From: Meloidogyne chitwoodi
Lineage: Eukaryota > Nematoda > Chromadorea > Rhabditida > Meloidogynidae
Direction of reading: 5' to 3'
Length of the DNA stretch: 64,000 nucleotides
Assembly: GCA_015183035.1 (NCBI GenBank)
Contig: JACZZP010000017.1
Location: forward strand, 2,108,001-2,172,000
Positions within the stretch are counted from its first letter, which is position 1; each line of letters begins with the position of its first letter. The notes beneath the pieces were generated by a model. It had not been told where the DNA came from. It did no database searches and was given only the letters and a program-made list of their open reading frames with translations. The position numbers and the translations under genes were made by a program. This document shows, piece by piece, positions 23,330 through 36,548 of this stretch.

Positions 23330-25275
23330 ATTTTTTATTTTAAACATTTTCAAATAATTTTTATGTCATTCGAAAGAGCTCGGAAAGTTGAATCGAAGGA
23401 GCTATTCAGATATTTCAATTTTAGTATAGAAATCGAGATATGTGCTCCTGAAAATCTGGAGATAATTGATATACTGTATTTTTTGAGCTTTTTTTCCACA
23501 GGTTAAATCCAGCCGAGACATCAATAATTCGAACGAGCTCAAAAAGCTGAATCAAACTAGCTATTCAGTGTTCAGAAGTTTAGTATGGAAGTCGAGATAC
23601 AAGCTCTGAAAATAAAAAATTATGGATGGAATGAATAGAACTGACCTTTTTAATCTTTTAAACTATTGGTTTATCTTTTAAAATTGCTCATTGCAACCAT
23701 TTTAAACAAAAAACCTATTTCCTAAAAATTAATAAAATCGATATATCTCTTTTTTAAGAAGTAAAATATCACAGAATTCAAGTATAATACAGTAAGAAAA
23801 ATGTTATATTAAAATCTCGGCATTGAAACGTCTGTTTATAATAAATTAATTGTGTTAAATGCCATTTCAGTGCTACGATAAATTTATGAAAATGTATACG
23901 GTATTTAAAAGCTTTTTTCCTTTAAGACAACCTAGGCCCATTTTGGCATATTTCGAAGAGCTCAAAATTCTGAATAAAATAGCAAAAAATTAGTAAATTT
24001 TGACTTTTAGAAGTCGAAATAAAAGCCAATAAACATAAACAATTTTATGTGGAAAATGTCTAAAACTGACTTTTTCGAGCTTTTAAACTATTGGAGAGAT
24101 TTTGATGAGATATATATAATTGGAAAGAGCTCGAAAAATTGAGTCGAATAAGCTATGGATATTCAAAATTCTACAACCAGAATTCGAGAAAATGGCCCAT
24201 AAACATCCATTAATTCGATTATAATACAGTAAGAAAAATATTATATTAAAATCTCAATTGGCATTGAAACGTCTGTTTATAATTAATTAAATTGTTAAAA
24301 CCTTTTCAGTGCAGATGATAAATAGGGGAAATGTATATACTGTATTTTTTGAGTTTTTTCTACATGATAGATCTAGCTGATACATATATCATTCCAAAGA
24401 GCTTAAAAAACTGAATCGAATAAGCAATTTAGATAAATTAAGTTTAATATAGAAGTCGAAATAAAAGACCCTAAACATTAAACATTTTTATGTGGGAACT
24501 GTCTAAAACTGACTTTATCGAGATTTTTTCTAAAGGTCAGATTTGTCTGGAATTTATATATTATTTAGAACTCGAAAAACTGATTAAAATATCAAAAAAT
24601 TAGAAAATTTCGACTTTTAAAAGTCGAAATAAATGCCCCTAAACATTAAACAATTTTTGTGGGAAATGTCTAAAACTGACTTTTCGAGCTTTTTTTCTAA
24701 AAGTCAGATTAGTCTGATTTTGATATATTTTATAGAGTTATTTGATTTGAATCAAATATCAAAAAATTAGAAAGTTCTGACTTTTAGGAGTCGAGATAGG
24801 GTACTGTATTTTTGAGCTATTTTTACTTTTTTTTTGACTTTTTTTCTAAAGGTCAGATTTGTCTGGATTTTATATATTATTTAGAGCTCGAAAAATTGAA
24901 TACAATATCAAAAAATTAGAAAGTTCTGATTTTTAGAAGTCGAAATAAAAGCCCCTAAACATTAAACAATTTTATGTGGGAAATGTCTAAATCTGACTAT
25001 TTTGAACTTTTTTCCTATTGAGAGTTTTTGATGAGACATATATCGTTGGAAAGAGCTCGAAAAACGGGAACTAATAAACTTTAGATAAGAAAAATCTGTA
25101 AGCCAGAATTCGAGATAGGGTACTGTATTTTTGAGCTATTTTTACTTTTTTTTTCTAAAAGTCTTTTTTTTCTGGATTTTATATATTATTTAGAGCTCGA
25201 AAAACTGAATAAAATATCAAAAAATTAGAAAGTTCTGATTTTTAGAAGTCGAAATAAAAGCCCTTAAAAATTTAA
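23330..25275. repeat. Degenerate satellite-like array (AGCTCGAAAAACTGAAT family)
   Basis: About ten diverged units, spaced roughly 130-220 bp, share the motifs AGAGCTCGAAAAACTGAA, AAAATATCAAAAAATTAGAAA, GAAGTCGAAATAAAAGCCC and GTGGGAAATGTCTAAAACTGA. Some larger segments recur (24230 and 23810 share a ~70 bp ACAGTAAGAAAAATNTTATATTAAAATCTC block). No coding sequence is seen. Confidence 0.7.
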
Positions 25276-25284
25276 AAATTAGCG

Positions 25285-25505
25285 ATTTATCGACGAGTTT
25301 CGCTGATGGGTTCGTCCTTGGATTCGTCCTTGGGTTCGTTCTTGGATTCGTCCTTGGATTCGCCGATATTCGCCGATGGATTCGCCGATGGACGAGTTTT
25401 CTCCCACGGACGAGATAAACGTCCATGGACGAGTTGAACGTCCGTCCATAGACGAGTTGAACGTCCATGGACGTAATTTCATCCAAGGATTTTTTTATCA
25501 AGGGA
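25285..25505. repeat. Short GC-richer tandem array (TTGGATTCGTCC and GACGAGTTGAACGTCCATG)
   Basis: First come several near-perfect copies of TTGGATTCGTCC, then a TTCGCCGAT block, then an 18-20 bp unit GACGAGTTGAACGTCCATG, partly palindromic around CCATGG. The minus-strand ORFs here translate to simple peptide repeats and are rejected as genes. Confidence 0.75.
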
Positions 25506-25954
25506 CGAGGTTTAGTCCATGATCGAGTTTAGCGCCCATGACCTAATTTTGCCAACTTTAAATACAAAAATAAACTTGAAAGAAATAAACTTAAAAATAC
25601 AAAATAATAAGTGCCCGAAAAGCAGATCGAACAAGCTATGAAGGAAACAGATCTGTATGTAGAATTCTATATCTAAGCTTCTGAACATCGAAATATTATT
25701 CTGGGATGAACGTTTCTTATAGAAGTTTAGTTTGCAGTCAGAATCATTAAAAACACATTAAATATAATAAATTTATTTAATCCTCAAAATTAAAAAATAA
25801 TAAAATAATATCATATAAAAGTAGACAAAATAGGATTTCTAATTTTTACAATTAAAAAAATAATAAAAATAAGTGAAAAAATGCTAAAAACGTCAGCAGA
25901 ATATCTCAAAGCTCATCATGACTAGAGGAGAGATGGAAAACAATTATTAACAAT
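25506..25954. other. 3' flank of tomosyn gene
   Basis: AT-rich. No gene recognised beyond the presumed tomosyn 3' UTR. Confidence 0.55.
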
Positions 25955-28900
25955 TTACAACTGATACCATTTCTTTTTCTCATATTTTTCTAATAATCTG
26001 AAAAAATTATATTTTTTTTTCATAAAAAATTTTAAATATACTTAGCAGAACGGCTTTGAATATTCATAGCATTATGTTGCAATCTTTCAGTTGCATCAGA
26101 TACAGCATTTAAGCGCTCATTACGTTCCGATAGATTCTATAAAATTAAAATATTATTTAGTAACTAAACTTCCTTCCAAATTTTATTATAAACTATTATT
26201 TAATAAAAGTTAACCTGCATTGCTTCACGAGCTGCTTGACCAGCAGTAACAGTCTTAGATGCGCCAAGTTCAATATTATTTGATTGTTGTTGTTGAGGTG
26301 TTAATATAGGGCGAGCAACTCCACGAACTTGATTGGGACCAATTGATGAAGAAGTTTGCTTTTCGGATACTTCAAAAAGAAAAATGAGTGATCACTTTTT
26401 AATTAAAAAATCACTAACACAGTGCATCCAATTCTGTCATTTGACCACATTCATTCACAGCAACACCAGCAACTGCAGCAATTGAATTGACAACACCTCG
26501 CAAAAAAGAATGCGACTTTGGAGGTTCTGGCATATCACAAGGAACAAAAAGTTCACCCATACAATCAGCAATCTTAATTATTTTTAAAAATTAAAAAATA
26601 ATTTTCCCATCAAAACCTGTGTTGCAATTTCAGCGCTAATAGTAAATTTTTGAACCTAAAAATTTAATTTTATACAAATAGTAACTAAAATAAACCTCAG
26701 AAGGTGAAACCATATTCATACCACAACCATTCTCAGAAAGTGAGAAACGTTGACAAACTCTCAAATTTAAAAGAAATTTAAAAAATTGTTTTTGAAAATA
26801 AAAAAATTCAATTTTTGTCAAACTTTCGGCTACAGCTATAATTAAAAAAAACCTTTCATCGATATCCATAGAAAGAGGCATCAGTGAATATTGTAATAAT
26901 ATTTTAAATGAAGGTAAACTCATCACAATAATTTCTCCTAAAAACAAATAGAAATTTTAATTTAATAATTTTTAATAATAACCTGTAACATTTAAAGCTA
27001 AAAGTGCTGGCTGTCCACTAATATGCGTGATAGAAGCACAAAGTAGTGGATATTGTTGTTCTGCTTGATCAGAGAAATTGCGTTGAAAGACTTGACGATA
27101 TGAAGGTAAAGCAATTGCACGCACCTCGGAAGAAGCAACAAATATGGCCATCTAATAATTTAATATTTTAAAAACTAAAAGAAAAATGTGAAATTTTGAA
27201 AAAAAGTTTAACCAGTTACTTGCATAAACTCCTCTTCTTTCGCCATGTTTGAGGTTGTTGGTTGCGTTGCCATCTCTGCCTGAGTTGGTGAAGAAAGCAC
27301 CGTTGATTGGATAGCTTTTGTTAGAACCTAAATAAAGTATTCCCAAATATTCTTTTTAATTAAAAACAGAAGAAGAAAAAATGAAGAACATTTTAACAAA
27401 TTTTTGTCATTTAAAACATCGATCCCAAAGGAAAGAAAAGCAAAAAGAATCTCCAAAATTTTCTAAAAAACTTGCTTTTCGTTTAAGAATTTCCCAAATT
27501 TTTCTTTGCTTCTCCTTTACCAACTTCTCCTTTTCTTGCCTTATTAGAAGGTAGAGTTGGAAGATCATTTGGAGAAGAACAAATATTGGAAGACACTTCA
27601 TTTTCTTTATTAATATTATTTGTACTTTCATCTTGAACTTGATTAGCATTTATAGAAGAATTTATTCCAATTATATTATTTTTTGGGCTTTTACTAGGAG
27701 CAGCCAACAATCGAAAGTCACGATCCATGAAGGCAATGCAAAGCAATTTGTTGTTTTTAACAATTATGGATTTATTAGTTACACGAACAATTGAACCTTT
27801 AATACATATAGAGTTAAAAATATATATAAAGGTTAAGAAAATAATAAAACAGAAAAAAATATTGATGGAATAATACTAACAAAAAAAGGACCACAAATAA
27901 TTGAAATAAAATTAATTTTATGACTAAATTTAAAAAAATTTTGCACGGCAGCATAGCCGCCTACCTTTTGGTCCATTAAACATTTCTGCAACAGTAAAAA
28001 TTGTTACATTTTTCGAGTTTATAAAAAACACATTTAATAATTAAATCATACCGGAAGGTGCAACTACAACATTGGAAGAAATTCTGTTTAGAGGTAAATG
28101 AAGTTGGAAGGCTAATGCCGCACCCATTGATGTGCCAAGCCACAGGCATGGATCGAATTTAGTAACTATTTAAAAGAATTAAAATCACGCCTTTTAAAAA
28201 TAATTATAACAAACCTCCTTTCTTGGCACAACAACTAATAAATTGCAAAGAAGAAACAAATTCTTCAAATTGTTTTTGTTGTTGTGGATCTATGCAAAAT
28301 TTATCTAATGATTCAGTCGAAGTAGATGGAACTTGTGAATCAATACAAGTCCGCATATCACCTATAATTTATTTTTTTAGTTAACTCCATTATTGCCTAA
28401 AAATTTCTAATTAATATACCATTACAATTGAAGGAATTAAATTCATTTTGTTGTTGTGATAAAGATTCCAAAGCTTCTTCATCAAAAGCAGAAGCATTAA
28501 AAGTTGATGCTTTAAGCAATTGTGGTCGTTGGAGTTTTGTTCCAAGTAAAAAACGATTTGTGTTTTTTTCTGAATTATTTTCCATTCCACTACCACCAGT
28601 TGATTCTGTAGTATTTCCTTAATGTTTAAAAAATAATATAAAATATTTATTATAAAAACCTCTAGAAAAAGGCACAGGTGACTTAGGAGGTGGCAATGAT
28701 GTAGAAGGTGTTTGTGTTGAAAATTGATGCTGAAAAAAAATTAATTTAAATAAATTAAAAATAAATATAAAAATGCGAAAAATGCAAATTAAAAAATGTT
28801 AATAAAGAAAATAAGCATAAAAAACAGATTTAAATGAGAATAGAACAAGTTGACACAAAAGGTTTTAGAAAAAAATATTAGGGGAAAATAAAAAAATAAA

Positions 28901-31900
28901 AGACAACAATTATTGCCTTAGAGTTAAAATGGAAAATTTTTCTTAATCTATAAAAAACCAACAAAACTAGGAAAGAAAATTTTATACAGATGCTCACTTT
29001 TAGACGAGCACGTAACGATTTAGAAGAGAATGAAAAAGCTGAAGAGGAATTTAAGTCTTTCAACACTGTTAGTGATGATTCAGTTATAGCGGTTGAAGAT
29101 ATTATGTTGTTATTGTTGGGAGAGGAAGGTGTAGAGGATTTAAGAAGAATCTAGTTGTAAAGTTAAAGATTTTATCCAAAAAAATAATAATAAAGAGAAA
29201 GATGAAAAAAGAATTTGGTAAAAAAAATTTTATTTGAACAAAATAGTAATTAAAGCAAAAATAAACTCGAAGGAACTAAAAAATATTTTTTAATGAAACT
29301 TAAAATTTGAATAATAGACGGGGAATAAACGTAAAGTAATTAAAATTAACCTCTAATCCTGGACTAGGGGATCCCGGGCCAGTAGCCGTGTCTTGACTAG
29401 CCAAATTACTCCAAAAAGGTATTGGATCACGATCAAACAATTCGGAGTTATGCCATGCATAAATCTATTATAAATAGAAAAATATAAATTATATGCTTTA
29501 AAAAAACCAAAGAAGCCGTTTGTAAATCAACAAGAGCAAGACCAACACAAGTTCCAATAGCAGCTAACTCATAAGCTGAGTTAAAGGTCATTGCAGTTAA
29601 ACGCTCAGGATTATTTCCGTTGATCCAAGGGATTTGACAAACTAATTCGGGTTGATAACCTTTAATAAATAAATGAAATATTAAAAATAGTATTAGAAAA
29701 ATAACCAGCCGGTCTTCGCAAAGCACCGCCACGCACTTTTAGAGGAGTTAATTCAGCAAGTTGAGAGCCTATTGAATTAGTGTCTGTTGAATGTGATGAA
29801 GAATTTCGAGATGGATGTTTATGCTGTTGTGTATCAGTTGTTGCACCTTAAAAATAAAACTTGTTATAAAAAAAAACAAACATTGTCGTTTCAATTCAAT
29901 TTTAGATTGCTGGGTATCACTGCTACCTCCAGAATGTTGCTTTAATCTCTTTTTAATACCTTGAGATTGCCTATCATCGTCTTTTTGTGCACAAGGAGAT
30001 GGAGGACATGAGGGCGGAGAAGGAACATGAACAGTAGAACGGCAAAGTTGAGGCAAATTAATTACCTGATTTAAAGATTTTAGTAAAAAAGCGAAATTTT
30101 AAATACTAACAGCAATTTCTTGGCAACAATCAGTTTTAGTAAACCGAAAAAGTGTAATTTGTCCAGAACGACTGGCAACCATTAAAAGGTGAGAATCAAG
30201 GCACATTTCAATATTAACAACAGCATGGCTTGGAGCAAAATTCTTCTAGCAAAATATAAATCGATAATAAAACCACCTACAAAACATACCTTTAATTTAA
30301 TATTATCCAGTGTTGTACTTCCCCTACGTTTACTAATAGCCGCTGCTGTCCCTCTCAATGTCGAATAATGCGAAGGTATGTTTTTTTCAAAGTGTCGACC
30401 CGTTTTCAATTTGTACATTACCTGAACTTTTTTTAAATTTATCATAAAAATTTTAAAATATACATGTAATTGTTCACTTGAAGCATGCCAAAATTTTATA
30501 GAACCATCCTCATGACCAGTAAGTAGAATTTCCTGATGTCCAGTAGCGCACTCTCGGCCAACCCCTCCTAAAATAAAAATTTTTTAGCTTAAAAATATAA
30601 AATAACCACTAAATGGCCATCGCCTTTCGCTAAGGCGAACTCCTTGCCTTCTTTGGTGTCTTCCAACTAATGTCAACGCAGCAATTAAATCCACAGGACA
30701 ATCAGAGTAATACCCAAAAATGAAAGTTATATAATATTTTTAAACAAATTATTGAAACTTAAGAAAAGTCACAGTTGATTCGTGCAAATCCATTGGATGT
30801 GGCACTTCAAAACACGGATAACTATAATTGATTTTTAAATTTTTTAAGCAAAAGAACCAACCCTTGTGCTTGTATATCTACAATTAAAAGGTCATTTTTA
30901 AGGAGTACAGCGATTGAATGTGGATGCTGTGCAACTGAAGTATAAGGAGAATTGTTCAACGGAACCATTTCAACAATCGCATGATCCATCTTAAATCATC
31001 AAACTTATTTTACAGAAATCAATAACATATTATGATGTAAATAGATCAACTCATCAAGAAACATAAGAAGAGGGATTGAAACTGAAATGACAAATTCCAA
31101 ATCAAGGTTGTTACCCACTTAACCACCCTATCACGGATGGACGTCATTTATTCTTCATTTATTACCTAGGCTAGAAGGAAACAACCAGCCTTATATTAAT
31201 TCAATTGCATTCAAATTAATGACATTATTCTAAAAATTAAAACCTCAAGGACAGTTAATGATCCCTTTGCTCTAAGCACTGTAAGAGATGGAAGGGCACC
31301 TTCATCCATTGGCATGCCTAAATGAAAAAATAATAATTTGAAAAATTAAATTTATATTTTACCTCCAGCAAAGATTATTAACTGTTCTCCATCAGTGTTT
31401 GTATTCCAACTGAGTTGAGTGATAGGCTTACAAGAATTTTGGGACGAAAATGTTGTTGTTAGACCACAAGAACTGGGTGAACTACTTCCACTAGAAGATG
31501 CATTAGGCGAATGTGGTGTTGATTTATGAACAAATTCACGTGGCTTTTTTACATTCCAAATTGAAAGAGATCCTAAAATTAAGAAAAATAAAAATTAGTT
31601 TAAAAAATTAATAAAATATAGACCGTTTTGATGACCACACATAAATTGTCTCCCATCACTGTGCCAACAAATTGTTGTCACCGGGCAAAGTTCAGTGGCA
31701 GCAGAAAAACGTTCAGCGGTTTTTGTCAAAATATTCCAAAGAACAACATGTCCTTTTTCAAAAGCGATTAATATTTTAGAGGGTTCTGTTGGACAGGACT
31801 AAAGAATTTAAAAAAATAAAATAAGTAATAAAACCTGTATTGTTTTAACTGATCCTGGATGTGTCCGACAACTCCTATAAAAAAAATTAAATTTAAATAA

Positions 31901-32796
31901 TAAAACTAGAATTTAAATTTTAATCAATAAAAATTAACTGCTTACATATCAACAGCTTTATTCCAATTTATAACATGTGTGGATAATTCAAATGTACTCA
32001 GACTGATAAAGTAAATGTTTCCCTGTAAAAGTTTAAATACAAAAATTGTTTAAATTTTCTTAAAATTTACCTTTTCTGTTCCAACCATTAGCCATTTGCT
32101 TTGAAAAGGTAAATGTATTGTGCTAATTTTTTCTTTAGACATTCGAATTGAATGAACAATTTCTGGTATTCTTTGTCTTAAATAATTAACAATTAAATCG
32201 GAATTTGTATATATTAAAAATACCGATAATTCCATAAATGTATGGTATCATTGCCTAAAGCTGTGATTAAACCTCCCTTAAAATATTTAATTAAATTTAT
32301 TTAATAAATTTTTAATTAGAAAAAATAAAATCTAAATACTTCGTTAACAAGAAATTGAATGTGAGTGACGGCATCATCCGAGTCATGCTTCAAAAAATGT
32401 TCAACACTAGCCTAAAGTAAATAATGTTTGTTATAAAAAATCTTTAAAATTATAATTCAAGAAACCTGGCCTAACAATCTAACGCACCCTTTGGCAGCAC
32501 CAATTGCACATAATTTTTGAACTGGATCAAAAGCCATACATCTGGGACCATCAGGAAAACCGTGCCGAATTATCTATAAATTAATTTTAAAATAAAAATA
32601 ATTAAATCTTTCATTTTACCCTGCTAAGACGGCAATCTTTAGATTCAAGTTGTTCTCTGACCATTGATTGAATTCTGGCAATCGTCGATGCAGCATTTGA
32701 CCCGTCGGAAGATGTACCTTCTTGAGAGTCGGCATCGGTAAATTGAGCCCTGAGACCGTCAATTGCTGAAGCGAGACGTCTGCGGGCTTTATCCAT
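25955..32796 (-). CDS. tom-1: Tomosyn (syntaxin-binding WD40 / R-SNARE-like protein)
   Basis: A negative regulator of synaptic-vesicle priming that binds syntaxin/SNAP-25. The gene is split into many short exons. The N-terminus starts MDKARRRLASAIDGLRAQF. WD40/Lgl-type propeller segments follow in the tomosyn order: RHGFPDGPRCMAFDPVQKL, NDTIHLWN, IHLPFQSKWLMVGTEKGN, CWHSDGRQFMCGHQNG, YYSDCPVDLIAAL, LTGHEDGSIKFWHAS, ISKRRGSTTLDNIKLK, then AMTFNSAYELAAIGTCVGLAL. A Ser-rich linker with LTVLKDLNSSSAF and SLRARLK matches the tomosyn hypervariable region. The last exons give the SNARE motif, from AGQAAREAMQNLSERNERL to the C-terminal LLEKYEKKKWYQL. Where mammalian tomosyn and VAMP have the zero-layer arginine, this protein has alanine (VSDATERL). 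Exon borders in the middle are not all resolved. Rab-3 is 3.8 kb upstream on the same strand. Confidence 0.93.
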
Positions 32797-35700
32797 TATT
32801 TTAATGAAGATTTTTTACCTGTTAATATTTAAATTTTAAAAATTAATGATTAATTACAATGACCAAAATTAACTTTGATATTAAAAGCTAAAAAGCAAAT
32901 CCTATCTTATTTTTACAAGTTACATTCTAAACACCACAAATATCCCCTTTCCCTTCTAACACTTACCGGCGCTGACTTTTCCACACAAAGTTGGTCCTAA
33001 GCAGGCACTTACAATTATATGTCAAATTGGAATTTTTCTCCGCCAATTTTCTTTTTTATTAAAACTAAAAACTTTTATTTGTTGACAAAAGAAGGTAAAG
33101 AAATTGGATTTTTGCTTTTTTGATTTTTGTTGCCTAATAAAAAAAAGCTTCGTCCTCTAGGGATGTTGAAAGCCAACTTTTTCTAAAAGAAAAATTTTAA
33201 ACATTAATGTCTAAATAAATAAAAAAACATTTTGGAAGAATTGGATAAATATGTATGTCAAAATGATTTAATTTTTACTAAAAACTACAAAAAATATAGA
33301 AAAAACAAAAATTCAATTTTACTCCATCCTCCCTCATTAATGTACACTATCCACGTCATATATTCAAATTCATTTCAAAAAAAAAACGGAGAAATTAAAA
33401 AATATGAAAAAATGATTGGTAATTTTGAAAAATTTAAAGCAGCTGAAAAAGCTAGAATTTTTTGTGTAGAAGAAAACAGTTATGGAACAGCGATATTCTT
33501 ATTCCTGCAATTTTCCTTCACAAGTGCACAAATAATGTGGGATTGTGCGTTCCGAATTATATTATAGTCTACTACTCAAGGGAAATAAACAAATGAAGGG
33601 AAAGTATGAAAGGATTAAAAAAAAAATTCTCAGCGCCGTTTGCCTTTGATTCTGCCACATAATTTTATTTTTTTGAATTATTGTTTAACCCCAACTTAAG
33701 AAAAATTTTATGAAAGAAAAGCTAAAAAAATTAAATTATTTATTTTCATATTCATTAGTAAATAATTAAAATGTGACAAGAAAAACATCTGGAGATGAAA
33801 TATTGACAATAATAAGGTAAGATAATTTTAATACATAATAAAAACGCGTGGTATTGAAAAAAAGATCCTGAGATTATCAAAATATTTAAGTGTTCCGATT
33901 TAAAAAAAAGAGTGGGCATTGGTCTAATCCTTTAGCTGCTTTATCGATGAAACAAAGCCTTAAACAAAGAAAGGAATAAACACGTTCTCGAGAAAAATAA
34001 TTGTCTGCCACATTGCGCCTTTTAAAATATGGCCATTATTCCGTCGCATTTATTAAAATGCGAATGCCTTTTTTCTCTATTTATGCTTTATATTTATTTA
34101 TTTTTTATATACTCTAGCGTTGAGTTAGCCGACCGTTTCCTTTTTTCTAATTGATTTTATTCTTCATTGAGTGGGGAAGCATGGAAAATAATAATTAATT
34201 ACTGGATTTATTTTTTAAATTGTAAATATTTTTTAACAAAAAGGAAACGGGAATATAACACATTTAGATATGGCGTGAATTAACCGAAACTTAAATTAAT
34301 CACAAAATTGCCATTATAATTAGCTAAAAATTAAAAAATGTTATACATTTGTATGCGACTATGTTCTAGTTACCGTTTGAGTAGCTTAAGATAGATAAAA
34401 TAAAAAAATTATTTTATGAGAGACAAAAATATTTACATAAATAAAAATTATGCAAAAAAATGTAAAATGGTTGTGCCAATTTTGGATACTAAATAATAAA
34501 ATAGAAGTAAGATTTAATAAAGAATTCAATAAGAAAGACCAAAAAAAGCTTAGAAACAGAAGAAGAGTAAGGAAATTTGTTTAAACGTAAAAACTTGAAA
34601 TTAAATTTACATGCAACTACCTATTTCATTCATTTAAGTGACCTTTGAACATTTTGTTCAATTTATTTTTTTATAAAAAGCAACATTTCTAATTTTATTC
34701 AATAAAAGAAAAATTTTGTTTAGAAAAACTAAAATTAAGGACCAAAAATTTCACTACTTGAGTGAAGTGATGAAAAGCAAGGAAACTTTTGATCTTAACC
34801 TAATTACCTTATTTAAAATTGAAAAAACAATTTTCTTAATTAAAAAAGTCGTGATTTAACTTATTCAAAATTTCCTTTTACCTAATATTTAAATTATTTT
34901 AAAATATCGAAATATAAATGCATAACAAACTTTTTTTCTAATTAGAAAAAACAAAAGAAGAATGCCAAATGATGAGGAATGAATGCCTTTGGCATTCAAT
35001 TGTTTTTAACTTTGTTAAATTTTTCCTCTAGAAACTGACCCCTTCTCCTATACTTCCTAATACAAACTAAAAATAGTAGAATAAATAACGCGGATTTGCT
35101 CATATATGTAGCTGGTAGTATTATTCATGAAAAAAATAATGAAAAAGTACTTTTTGTTAAAATATCAATCTAATAAATAAAAAAATTCGACAAATTTTTG
35201 AACATCTAAACAAATATTCATTTTCCTGTTTTCAAGCCAAATGTGAGAATAAAATTGAGTGTGAAGTTTTTATTAGGAATTCGAATGCTTTGGAAAAAGG
35301 TTAAGGTTGAAATGAGAAAATTACTATGTGCATATAAAAAACAAAATTGGTGCTTTGGAAATGAACAGTCGGCATCATTGCCAAAAACGTGAGTAGTCCA
35401 CCAAGACTGCCACAACCGGTGGAAAATGAATAGTGAGAAAAGACAGAAAAATGAACCCAGTGAAGAATTTGACAAATTTGCTGTGGCAAATGGAAATAGG
35501 CGGCATTTGGCCCCTTACCAATAACTATAGAACCCCACGGCAATGGAAATCGTTAAGGAATGAATGAGGAACAAAAAGGAATATATGGAAAGGAAATAGT
35601 GAAACGCGCTCAATGCATGCAAACATAAGAGTAATTTTGGTGTTAAAGGCAATATTAAGATTTAAAACTTTTAGGAATGGAAATTTCGATAGAATGACGA

Positions 35701-36548
35701 CCCATTTCCCAAAATATTATAGCAAATCAAAAAATAAATACCAACCTAGCATTAACTGCAAAATATTGTATCTGTTGCGAGATCCAAAGGATTTCCTTCA
35801 ATTGTTGTAAACCATTAATCCATTTGTTGTATACTCGCTCATAAACATTAGTTTTAAAAGAAAATGTAAAATTTAAATTTCTGCAATGTACAATAAATTA
35901 AATACAAAAAAGACTGATGAACTAAAAAATAAAAATAAGAAAACGAATAAAATCCATTTTTCAAATTTATTCAATATATCTTTAATTTAAGAAGAACAAA
36001 TATTATTTTCTAGGATTTATTTAATGACTAGAAGTCGATTATTTTGTTATTTGTGCTACAATATAATAAGTATATGTTTAGATGAAGGGAAATATAAAAA
36101 AGGTATTGCTGTTACATATGAAAAATTGAGGGAATTGTAAAATGCAAGTACATGGAAAATGCCAGGAATGTGAGAAAAAATGTCCTTATTGACGAAAAAC
36201 ATTATAAATCTTTCAAAATATTTCTTGAATTTCTGGTTTTTAGATTGAGGACACTTTACACGAAAGATCGTTTTAAGGAATGATCATTGAAATTTACCCT
36301 AAAAAATTACAAGACTGCGATTTTTGACAAAATTTTCCAAAAGCTAAAAAATTAAATTTAAAACTATTTCATCTAATCACAGTCCAAAATTTTAATTTAG
36401 AGGAGATAATTAATTTGATCATTGTTCGAAACTAACAAACTAAAATATATTAAGATGTTAAAAAAAATTAGGACTAGCTTAATTATATAAGGATGATACA
36501 GGTTAACAGTTAATTTATAACACTTTAAGCCTTCCATCCTTCGCGCAA
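32797..36548. other. Intergenic region between rab-3 and tomosyn
   Basis: About 3.7 kb with no convincing gene. It must contain the tomosyn promoter and rab-3 3' UTR. Short ORFs (33232-33567 plus; 35218-35543 minus) have no recognisable features and lack exon partners. Confidence 0.55.

Noticed and set aside
23216..23506. 96-aa plus-strand ORF
   Set aside because: It lies across the right end of a repeat element and a degenerate satellite; no protein features.
25217..25501. Minus-strand ORFs with RTNP repeats
   Set aside because: They are translations of short tandem repeats; no start context, exon partner or family.
33232..33567. 111-aa plus-strand ORF between rab-3 and tomosyn
   Set aside because: AT-driven Lys/Asn/Ile composition, no motif, and no neighbouring exon with matching splice phase.
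35218..35543. Two overlapping minus-strand ORFs
   Set aside because: Cys/Phe-rich but without recognisable domains; overlapping frames show no preference.
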